21,856 nucleotides of DNA from JACKBJ01 sp964549495. GTDB lineage: Bacteria; Chloroflexota; Anaerolineae; Epilineales; Epilineaceae. Of this stretch, positions 1-6,833 are shown piece after piece. The DNA lies in the NCBI GenBank assembly GCA_964549495.1, contig CAZJWJ010000091.1, positions 1-21,856 of the forward strand, in the 5' to 3' direction. The translations under genes and the position numbers were made by a program. How positions within the stretch are numbered: position 1 is the first letter of the stretch; every line of letters starts with the position of its first letter. The notes beneath the pieces were generated by a model. That model was given only the letters and a program-made list of their open reading frames with translations, did no database searches and was not told the origin of the DNA.

Positions 1-1240
1 TGAGCGGACCGGCCGCCTGCGGCGGGCAGAAGCCCGGCTCGCCCCAGGTGACCAAGACGGCCTTGCTGGGATCGCAGCCGATGTACTGCACCTCGATCCA
101 GGTCCGACAGACGTCGTCCTGGCCCTGGAAGTTGAGGATGGGCAGGTGAACCTGCTTGCCGAGCTGGCGGTTCGGATCGACCGAGATGCCGTCGTCACCA
201 GCCAGGACACAGGCCGTGCGCCCCGGCGGCAGGAAGTAGACCGCCACCGGCAGCGCGCCCAGGTAGCCGTCGCTGCAGCCGTAGGCCAAGCCGTCGGTAC
301 CGCTCGCGTTCTCGAGGGCCGTGGTCGACTGCGCGCCGGCCTCGTTGGCCTCTTGGATCTGCACCTCGGCCACGCCATCCTCGTGGAGGATGATCTGGAA
401 GGTGTTCGAGCCCGTGCCGCCGAAGTGCTGGACGCCGTCCCACTCGGCCACGAAACAGGCGCCGGCGCGGCCGCCGGGGCAGTCGCCCGCGGCGTAGGAG
501 CCGGCGTGCACCTGGTTGGCTCCGCCGGGCGTCAGGTCGTCCCAGACGCCGGCGATCATGTCGTTGGGGTCGATGCCGCTGGGCACCGGGCAGTCGTTGG
601 TGAAGTCGGCCAGGTCCGCGCCGAAGGTCAGGTAGCCGTTCGAGGCCACGCCGACCGTGGTGTGGTCCGTGCCGTAGAAGGAGAAGTTGAAGCCCAGCGG
701 CAAGACGACACCGTTGTCGTCGCCGAGGCCCAGGTTCTGCGAGACACCGTCGTTGACGATGCTTTCGAAGTTGACGCCACAGCCCGGCTCGGCGCTGTCC
801 TTGTAGGTGTAGCCGAAGTTGTCCGGGCCTCCGGTCGCGTCGGGCGAGGCTGCCTGGTTGCCACCGAAGAAGGAAGCGCCGGAGCCGGCACCGGGGCCGT
901 CATCGCCCGGCAGGATGCCGCGGCGCGAAGGCGGACGCGAGATCTCGAGCTTCTGGCAGCCGCGGCTGTAGTAGAGCTCGTCGAAGCCGAGGATGTCGGC
1001 CTTCTCGATCTTGCCGTCCCCATTGAGGTCCGCGCGCGCATCCGGCGACGCGCGGTCGATGTAGGACTCCCAGACCCAGATGTCGTCAAAGCTCAGGAAG
1101 CCGTCCTGATTGACGTCGTATGCACCGACTTCGCACTCGAGCTCTTCCTCTTGCGCGCTGACGCCGAGGCCTGAGCCCCAGGCGGCGCTGGCGACGAAGA
1201 GCGCGAGGAGCAGTGCTCCGAACAGCAGTCGTCTAGACAT
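1..1240 (-). CDS. Secreted protein with N-terminal dockerin-like EF-hand pair (3' end outside window)
   Basis: I translated this frame by hand: 413 residues are visible and the C-terminus lies beyond the left edge. Residues 1-29 form a signal peptide (Arg-Arg, Leu/Ala-rich core, a likely cleavage near VSA-QEE). Residues 41-80 hold two calcium-loop motifs, DVNQDGFLSFDD and DLNGDGKIEKAD, spaced like a type I dockerin or paired EF-hand. A Gly/Asp-rich spacer (about 105-140) follows. Residues 140-335 resemble the secreted beta-sandwich module with an 'SNGYLTF' strand, a 'WDDL' strand and 'FQIILHEDG', found in many bacterial surface proteins. From about 363 a Cys-containing module begins (VHLPILNF, CRTWIEVQ, LVTWGEPGFC), which I recall from Chloroflexota secreted proteins. 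The ATG at 1240 is preceded by AAGGGGG (1249-1255) eight bases upstream. No enzyme motif is visible, so a structural or adhesive role is inferred. Confidence 0.82.
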   Translation of the reverse strand, partial: MSRRLLFGALLLALFVASAAWGSGLGVSAQEEELECEVGAYDVNQDGFLSFDDIWVWESYIDRASPDARADLNGDGKIEKADILGFDELYYSRGCQKLEISRPPSRRGILPGDDGPGAGSGASFFGGNQAASPDATGGPDNFGYTYKDSAEPGCGVNFESIVNDGVSQNLGLGDDNGVVLPLGFNFSFYGTDHTTVGVASNGYLTFGADLADFTNDCPVPSGIDPNDMIAGVWDDLTPGGANQVHAGSYAAGDCPGGRAGACFVAEWDGVQHFGGTGSNTFQIILHEDGVAEVQIQEANEAGAQSTTALENASGTDGLAYGCSDGYLGALPVAVYFLPPGRTACVLAGDDGISVDPNRQLGKQVHLPILNFQGQDDVCRTWIEVQYIGCDPSKAVLVTWGEPGFCPPQAAGPL

Positions 1241-1571
1241 GTGATGGACCCCCTTGGGAGGCGTGTTGGATCGACCGGTCTCGATGAGGCGTGCTACGAA
1301 ACTCGCTATCGATGATGTCGCGATGGCGGACGGTCCGCCGCATCCTGACCGGCCTTGCTCGGCCGACGAACGGCGGGCGCAACGAAAACGATGCCCGAAG
1401 GACGGGCCGTCTTCACCAATACAACGGAATGAGCGGGCCTGAGGATACGGCCTCGCTCACGATTCGCTAAGATTTGTCCCGATCGGGCCGCGATCGAGCC
1501 GGCGGCGTCACGGGGGCCGAGCGGTCAGAGGGTTCGGCTGCCGCCGCGCTGCCAACTGAAGGGGAGTCATC
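1241..1571. promoter_or_regulatory. Divergent intergenic region with operator-like palindromes
   Basis: This 331-base gap separates the minus-strand dockerin-like gene from the plus-strand TPR gene, so it should carry promoters for both. Visible elements are a near-perfect palindrome GGCGGAC-G-GTCCGCC at 1325-1339, an inverted repeat ATCGA-N6-TCGAT at 1270-1285, and a perfect palindrome CCCGATCGGG at 1478-1487. A possible plus-strand -10 box TAAGAT lies at 1468-1473 without a convincing -35, which would place the CCCGATCGGG palindrome at the start of transcription. Both flanking genes have strong Shine-Dalgarno sequences. A 62-codon open frame at 1254-1442 has Arg/Pro-rich, shadow-like composition and is not accepted as a gene. 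Confidence 0.4.
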
Positions 1572-3248
1572 ATGAGCCGCAAGAGACGTCCAACCCAGCC
1601 CGCCAGGCGCAAGGCGGATGGCCTCCGAGGCCCCGAACACAAGCTGTCTCGGCCCTTCGTGGGGGCCGTGGCCTTGGTCGTTCTCCTGCTCGCGGCCGCG
1701 GTGGCCTTGCGCCTTGCGCCGACCGGCAAGGGCGGCGCGGGCTCGTCCGGCCTGGAGACGCTGCTCCCGACCTCCCTGGATGGTCTGGACCCCGCCGATC
1801 GCAAGCGCATCGAGGCGCTCGAGCTCCAGATCCGTCAGAGCGCGGACGCCGAGCCCGCCTTCCTCGGCCAGGCCTATGGGGAGCTCGGCATGCATTACCT
1901 GGCTTTCGAACGGATGGCATCCGCCCGGCCGGCCCTGACCAACGCCGCGCGATTGATGGGGCGGGACGCCCGATGGCCCTACTACCTCGGCGTGTTGGCG
2001 GCGGAGGCCGGGGATCACGAGGCCGCCGTCGGCCACTTCGAAGAGGCCCGGGCGCGCGACCCCGAGGACGCACCGACCCTGCTGCGCCTGGCCGAGTCGT
2101 TGATCGAGCTCGGCCGGTGGGCCGAGGCGCGGCCGATGATCGTCTCGGCCTTGGAACGGGCACCCGGCGAGGCGCGCGGCCATGCGCTCCTTGGTCAGAT
2201 CGCGCAGGCCCAGGGCGACGCGCGCACCGCCGCGACGCATCTCGAGTCGGCACTCGAGCTCCAGCCGGCCGCCAGCAGTCTCTACTTTCCCTTGTCCCAG
2301 GCCTATCGCGCGATGGGAGAGGTCGAGAAGGCCGACGCGGCCCTGGCCCAGCGCGGCCCGGGACCGGCGAGCCTGGTCGACGATCCGAGGATGCGCGATC
2401 TGTTCTGGATCGAACGCAGCGCCATGGCCCGCATCAGCGCCGGCGCCACGCTGATGGAGCAGGGGCGCTCCGAGGAGGCGGCCGCGACCTACCGTGCCGC
2501 GGCGGAGACCGAGCCCGACAACGCCATGGCGCATGGCGGCCTGGGCGCGGCGCTGCTCTCGCTGGGCCAGCTCGAGGCGGCCGGCCAAGCCTTGGAGCGC
2601 TCCCGCGAGCTCGACCCCGAGAACGTCAATACGCTCAACAACCTGGCCCGCATCGCCATCGAGACTGGCCAGCCCGAGCGGGCCGAGGCGCGGCTGCGCG
2701 AGGTGCTGGCCGTCGATCCTACGAACGCTTCGGCCCATCGCATGTTGGGTCGGACGCTGCGGGCCCAAGGGCGTTGTGAGGAGGCGGCAGGCTTCCTGGT
2801 GACGGCCCTGGCCGCCGAGCCCGCCGACACGCGGGCCCGCATGGAGTTACTGCTCTGCCTGCTGGCCACCGGGCAGCACGCAGCGGCGCTGGAAGCGGCG
2901 GAGTCCGGCCTTCAGGTCGCTCCGGACGACCTCGGCCTGTCCCTGACCCGGGTGCGCCTGCTGGCCGCCTCTCCCGTGGCCGAGCTGCGCGACGGCGCGC
3001 GGGCGGTGGCCCTGGCCGAGACCTTGCTGGCCGACCAGCGCAGTGCCGAGGCCGTCGAGGCGGCGGCCATGGCCCATGCCGAGGTGGGCGACTTCGACCG
3101 CGCGCTTGCCTTGCAGCGCGAGGTCCTGAACATCGTACAGTCCGTCGACCGGCCCGAGTGGCTGCGCTACGTCGAGGCCAACCTACAGCGCTACCAGCAG
3201 TCCCTGCCTTGCCGTCAGCCCTTGCCGGACTTCATGCTCGGATCCTGA
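1572..3248 (+). CDS. Membrane-anchored tetratricopeptide repeat (TPR) protein, 558 aa
   Basis: The N-terminus is strongly basic (residues 2-26), followed by one membrane segment at about 29-48. This predicts an N-in signal anchor with the rest outside the cytoplasm. From about residue 94 to 530 the chain is TPR-type helical hairpins with the usual G/A/P spacing, for example 'ALLSLGQLEAAGQALERSRELDPEN'. The block around 101-140, ending in DARWPY (132-137), matches the equivalent block of the 573-aa TPR protein in this window, so the two are probably paralogues. A C-terminal stretch, 'ELRDGARAVALAETLL', is typical of TPR proteins that accompany CRTAC1/ASPIC proteins. No catalytic domain is present; a scaffold or binding role is inferred. 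Start: ATG 1572 with AAGGGGAG (1559-1566) five bases upstream. It converges on the CRTAC1 operon, ending 79 bases from it. Confidence 0.9.
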   Translation: MSRKRRPTQPARRKADGLRGPEHKLSRPFVGAVALVVLLLAAAVALRLAPTGKGGAGSSGLETLLPTSLDGLDPADRKRIEALELQIRQSADAEPAFLGQAYGELGMHYLAFERMASARPALTNAARLMGRDARWPYYLGVLAAEAGDHEAAVGHFEEARARDPEDAPTLLRLAESLIELGRWAEARPMIVSALERAPGEARGHALLGQIAQAQGDARTAATHLESALELQPAASSLYFPLSQAYRAMGEVEKADAALAQRGPGPASLVDDPRMRDLFWIERSAMARISAGATLMEQGRSEEAAATYRAAAETEPDNAMAHGGLGAALLSLGQLEAAGQALERSRELDPENVNTLNNLARIAIETGQPERAEARLREVLAVDPTNASAHRMLGRTLRAQGRCEEAAGFLVTALAAEPADTRARMELLLCLLATGQHAAALEAAESGLQVAPDDLGLSLTRVRLLAASPVAELRDGARAVALAETLLADQRSAEAVEAAAMAHAEVGDFDRALALQREVLNIVQSVDRPEWLRYVEANLQRYQQSLPCRQPLPDFMLGS

Positions 3249-3272
3249 GCGGCGCAGCCTGGGTGCGATGGG

Positions 3273-3311
3273 ATCTCGAACGCGTCGGACTTCGAGGGCG
3301 AGTTCCGAGAT
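3273..3311. terminator. Weak inverted repeats between convergent genes
   Basis: The 79-base gap between two convergent genes holds nested inverted repeats: CTCGAA (3275-3280) with TTCGAG (3291-3296), and ATCTCG (3273-3278) with CGAGAT (3306-3311). They could form a hairpin and serve as a bidirectional terminator. There is no T-run on either strand, so this is not a canonical intrinsic terminator. Confidence 0.22.
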
Positions 3312-3327
3312 TCACAGCGGTGGTGCA

Positions 3328-5067
3328 TCAGGGGCCGTCCAGCACCCGCCCCTCGCCGCGGCGCAGGGTGATCTCGCAGTCCACGCAAGCGACCTCGAAG
3401 GCTTCCTGGCTTCCGTCCGGCCAGCGCACGCGCGCTCGGTCCACGGCATCGGCGGGTCCCAGGCCGAAGTGCAGCCGGGGATCGTTGCTGGACAGGTAGC
3501 TCTGGGCCGGGGACACGGTGCGCGCCAGCACCCGCTGGCCGACCTCCAGCCACAGCCGCGCGCCGATGGCCAGTCGGTTCAGCTCAGGATCCTCGACCCG
3601 GACCTTCAGGTAGCGGCCCTGACGCTCCACCCGGTTCCAATACAGCCGCGCCGGGCTCTCGACATTGGTGACCACCGCATCCAGGTCGCCGTCCTCGTCC
3701 AGGTCGCCGACGGCCAGGCCGCGGCTGATCGCCCGCTCCTGGCAGAAGCCGCAGTCCTCGACCGGAAGCTGCGCGAAGGCGCCGCTGCCATCGTTGAGGT
3801 ACACGTGATTGGGCTCGGCCAGACGGTCCCAGGGCGAGGGCAGGCGTGCGCCCGCCAGCGGCTCGTAGCCCTTGACCCGGCCGTTGACCACCAGGATGTC
3901 CAGGTCGCCGTCCAGCTCGAGGTCCAGGGTGGCGGTGCCGAAGCCCGTGAACTCCAGGCTGGCCTCTCCCAGGCCGCTGCGGCCGCTGTCCTCGCTGAAG
4001 CCCATCCCCTGGCCCAGGTTGCGGTAGAGGGTGTTGGTCTCCTCGCGCAGGTGGGTGAGGAAGAGATCGTCGAAGCCGTCGGCGTCGAAGTCGGCCGCGA
4101 TCACGCCCATGCCGGCCTCCTCCCGGCCGTGCATGTCGACCGCCACGCCCAGGGCGACCGCGCGATCGCGGAAGCTCCCGTCGCGCTGGTTGATCCACAT
4201 CTGGTTGGGATCGCCGTCGTTGGCCACGTAGACGTCGATCCAGCCGTCCTCGTCGAAGTCGGAGATGACGACCCCGAAGCCGGCGCCGAAGGCCGAGGTC
4301 AGGCCGGCGGCCTGGCTGACGTCCTCGAAGCGTCCGTCGCCCAGGTTCCTCAGCAGGACGTCGTGCACCGCATCGTAGGCCGCCGGCCCGCAGTAGTCTG
4401 GCCGGCCGTCGATCCCGGTGCAGCTGCGGCTGGGGTTGAAGGCCACGTAGCGCGCCACGAAGATGTCCAGCAGGCCGTCCCGATCGTAGTCGAGAAAGGC
4501 CGCCGAGCTCGAGAAGCCGTTCTCGACGATACCGGCTGCCGCCGTGATGTCCTCGAAGCGCCCGCCGCCCAGGTTGCGATAGAGCTGATCGGGCCCGAGG
4601 TTGCTCAGGTAGAGGTCCTCGTCCCCGTCGTTGTCGATGTCGCCCACCGCCAGGCCCATGCCGAAGCCGGGGTCGCCCAGTCCCGAGGCCTCGGTGGCGT
4701 CGACGAATCGCCCAGCGCCCCGGTTCTCGAAGTAGCGGTTGATGCTCGGACCGTCACGCGTCACCTCCGGGATGCCCTCGTTGCCGTTGTTGAAGTAGAT
4801 GTCCATGTCCCCGTCGCCATCCGCGTCGAAGACGGCCACCCCGCCGCCGACGATCTCCGGCAGGTACATGCCGCCGCTGGCCCCGCTCTCGAGCACGAAG
4901 TCGAGCCCGGCCGCCGCGGCGTTTTCCTCGAAGTCGCTTGCCGGGCTCGCACAGGAGGCCGAGGCCGCCATGAGCGTCACCAGGATCGTGGCCCGGGCGA
5001 TGCGACGCGCGGAGGACAGCCGGTTCGGGCCCGGTGGATCGGAAGGGCTGGTCTTCGAGCTCGGCAT
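3328..5067 (-). CDS. CRTAC1 family protein (FG-GAP/VCBS propeller plus UnbV_ASPIC domain), 579 aa
   Basis: Residues 22-39 are a hydrophobic signal ending in ASASC, so the product is a secreted protein or possibly a lipoprotein acylated at Cys39; the -3 Ser makes the lipobox imperfect. Residues 65-470 contain repeated FG-GAP/VCBS units with calcium-binding loops such as DADGDGDMD (81-89), DIDNDGDED, DYDRDGLLD, DFDEDGWID, DFDADGFDD and DLDEDGDLD, each followed by 'YRNLGxGRFEDxTxxAGL'-type linkers. This is the integrin-like propeller pattern. Residues 497-560 form the UnbV_ASPIC domain (AIGARLWLEVG, SYLSSNDPRLHFGLG, VRWPDGS). Start choice: ATG 5067 lies four bases after the upstream TPR stop. 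An ATG at 5079, overlapping that stop, is the alternative. Last gene of the operon 9167 to 3328. A surface-binding role is inferred; no enzyme activity is shown. Confidence 0.9.
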   Translation of the reverse strand: MPSSKTSPSDPPGPNRLSSARRIARATILVTLMAASASCASPASDFEENAAAAGLDFVLESGASGGMYLPEIVGGGVAVFDADGDGDMDIYFNNGNEGIPEVTRDGPSINRYFENRGAGRFVDATEASGLGDPGFGMGLAVGDIDNDGDEDLYLSNLGPDQLYRNLGGGRFEDITAAAGIVENGFSSSAAFLDYDRDGLLDIFVARYVAFNPSRSCTGIDGRPDYCGPAAYDAVHDVLLRNLGDGRFEDVSQAAGLTSAFGAGFGVVISDFDEDGWIDVYVANDGDPNQMWINQRDGSFRDRAVALGVAVDMHGREEAGMGVIAADFDADGFDDLFLTHLREETNTLYRNLGQGMGFSEDSGRSGLGEASLEFTGFGTATLDLELDGDLDILVVNGRVKGYEPLAGARLPSPWDRLAEPNHVYLNDGSGAFAQLPVEDCGFCQERAISRGLAVGDLDEDGDLDAVVTNVESPARLYWNRVERQGRYLKVRVEDPELNRLAIGARLWLEVGQRVLARTVSPAQSYLSSNDPRLHFGLGPADAVDRARVRWPDGSQEAFEVACVDCEITLRRGEGRVLDGP

Positions 5068-5071
5068 GCGA

Positions 5072-6793
5072 TCACCCATCCTCGGTCTGATAGAAGGCGC
5101 GCCCCGCGCGATAGCCTTCCAGGCGGTCCTCGATCTCCTCGATGGCGCCCGTGCCGCCCTGCTCCCGTGCCATGTCGATGGCCTTCCGGGCCGACTCGAC
5201 GGCCGAGGCGAAGTCGCCAGAGGCGGCCTGGGCCGCGCCCAGGATGTCCCAGCCGGCCACGATCTCCGGCATGCTCTCGACCACCACGCCGGCCTGCGCC
5301 AGCGCCGCGTCGCCGTCGCGCACCCCGCTGGCCTCGGGGGCCGTGGCCAGCTCCCAGGCCAACAGGGCGCGCACTGACACGCTGCCCGGCAGGACGGCCT
5401 CGGCGTCGCGCAGGACGGCGACGGCCTCGGCATGCCGGCCCGCGTCGGCCAGCGTCTGGGCCCAGTTGAGCCAGGCCTGCTCCTGGCGCGGATCCAGATC
5501 GGTCGAAGCCTGGTAGGCCTCGGCGGCGGCCGCGCTGTTGCCCATGGCCGACTCCGCGTCGCCGACGATGTTCAGCGCGCCGATCTGGGCCGGTACCTGA
5601 TCCAGGACCGACCGGGCCATGTCGATGGCCGCCTGGTGATCCCCCTGCGCCAGGAGCATCGATCCGTAGTTCAGCCGCGTCTCGATCTGTAGCGGATCGA
5701 GAGCCAAGGCTCGCTCGAAGCGCTGGGCCGCGGCCGCCTGATCGCCCATCTGGTTCAACAGCTGCCCGAGGTTGTTGAGGGCCTGGATGTTCTCCGCATC
5801 GGACTGTAGCGCGCGCTCGTAGAGCAGGCGCGCCTCCTCCAGCCTGGACTGCGACTGCAGGGTGATGCCCAGGCCGACCAGGACCTCGGCATTGTCCGGA
5901 TCGTCTTCGAGCGCCTGACGGTAGAGCGCCTCGGCTTCGGCGAAGCTGCCTTCCGTCTGCAGCCCGCGCGCCCGGCGCGAGAGCCATCGGACGCTCACCC
6001 CGCGGCGTACCACCTCGAGGAAGATGGGGTCGGCCGGCCCGACGCTGGGCCCCCCGCCATAGAGCTCGGCCAATGCCGCATGGTGGTCCGCCGTCTCGTC
6101 CTGGCCCAATCGGACCATGGCCTGGGCCAGGAAGGCGTGCGCGTCGGCATACTCGGGATCGATCTCGATGGCCCGGGTCAGGGCCTCGACCGCCGCGGCC
6201 GCCTCGCCGCGCTGCAGGCGCGCCCGTCCGAGCCCGGCCTGGGCGAAGCTCGATTCCGGATCCAACTCCACCGCGCGTTGGAAGGCGGCCAGCGCCTCGT
6301 CCGGCCGGCCCAGGTCGAGCAGCAGGTTGCCCTGGTTCCAGTAAGCACCCGAGAAATCGGTCCCGAGCGCCAGCGCTCGATCCAGCTCGGCCAGCGCCAG
6401 CTCGGCATCCTCGTCCTGCATCAGGTGGGCGATGAGGTAGGGCCAGCGCGCGTCCTCGGGCGCCAGGGACTCGGCCTCGCGGTAGGCGGTCAGCGCGGCC
6501 TCCACGAAATCGTGGGCATGGTAGACCATCGCCAGCTCGGCCCAGGCCTCGGCCGACTCGGGTTGGAGCTCGATCATGGTCATCGCGCTGTCGACCACCT
6601 GCCGGACGGCGGTATTGGTGTCGCCAAGGTCCACCGTCGGCGGCCCCTGCGAATCGGAGCGCTGCCAGACCAGCCAAGCGATGGCCAGAAGGGCCACCAG
6701 TGCCAGTCCGCCCAGCACCATGCCGCGGCGTGCCGTCGTGGCGGGCTGCGGCTTGACGGCGCGACGTCGCCGGGTGGACCGAGCGCGTGCCAT
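5072..6793 (-). CDS. Membrane-anchored tetratricopeptide repeat (TPR) protein, 573 aa
   Basis: The first 23 residues are Arg/Lys-rich and precede a single hydrophobic segment at about 25-43 (MVLGGLALVALLAIAWLVW), giving a likely N-in, C-out anchor. Residues 70-560 are consecutive TPR hairpins, for instance 'GNLLLDLGRPDEALAAFQRA' and 'LNNLGQLLNQMGDQAAAAQR'. The N-terminal block ending in DARWPY (114-119) is shared with the 558-aa TPR protein. The C-terminal 'GVRDGDAALAQAG' element also recurs in TPR partners of ASPIC proteins. Start: ATG 6793 with GAGG (6800-6803) six bases upstream. Longer upstream frames are rejected because they run into the CRTAC1 gene and have shadow composition. It sits 40 bases after the 777-aa gene and four bases before the 579-aa gene, so it is co-transcribed with both CRTAC1 genes. 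Scaffold function is inferred. Confidence 0.9.
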   Translation of the reverse strand: MARARSTRRRRAVKPQPATTARRGMVLGGLALVALLAIAWLVWQRSDSQGPPTVDLGDTNTAVRQVVDSAMTMIELQPESAEAWAELAMVYHAHDFVEAALTAYREAESLAPEDARWPYLIAHLMQDEDAELALAELDRALALGTDFSGAYWNQGNLLLDLGRPDEALAAFQRAVELDPESSFAQAGLGRARLQRGEAAAAVEALTRAIEIDPEYADAHAFLAQAMVRLGQDETADHHAALAELYGGGPSVGPADPIFLEVVRRGVSVRWLSRRARGLQTEGSFAEAEALYRQALEDDPDNAEVLVGLGITLQSQSRLEEARLLYERALQSDAENIQALNNLGQLLNQMGDQAAAAQRFERALALDPLQIETRLNYGSMLLAQGDHQAAIDMARSVLDQVPAQIGALNIVGDAESAMGNSAAAAEAYQASTDLDPRQEQAWLNWAQTLADAGRHAEAVAVLRDAEAVLPGSVSVRALLAWELATAPEASGVRDGDAALAQAGVVVESMPEIVAGWDILGAAQAASGDFASAVESARKAIDMAREQGGTGAIEEIEDRLEGYRAGRAFYQTEDG

Positions 6794-6833
6794 GATCAGC
6801 CTCGTCCGCTCGTGAGCTGCCGGGCCTGGGTCG

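Noticed and set aside
146..1174. 342-codon plus-strand open frame
   Set aside because: Antisense to a secreted protein that has a signal peptide, EF-hand loops and a good ribosome site. The plus-strand product is low-complexity Val/Ala/Arg/Glu.
1254..1442. 62-codon plus-strand open frame in the divergent gap
   Set aside because: No ribosome site, biased Arg/Pro composition, and it occupies the region where promoters and palindromes are expected.
5068..5433. N-terminal extension of the 579-aa CRTAC1 gene
   Set aside because: The extra 122 residues are Arg/Pro/Ser shadow sequence inside the TPR gene. A signal peptide follows the internal ATG at 5067.
3268..5469. 733-codon plus-strand open frame
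   Set aside because: Exactly antisense to the FG-GAP repeats of the 579-aa CRTAC1 protein. The repeated GAxGAxG codons create an open, Val/Asp/Ala-rich mirror frame with no domain.
4977..6677. 566-codon minus-strand open frame
   Set aside because: Out-of-frame reading of the 573-aa TPR gene; Gly/Arg/Pro-rich with no helix pattern, whereas the overlapping frame gives clean TPRs.
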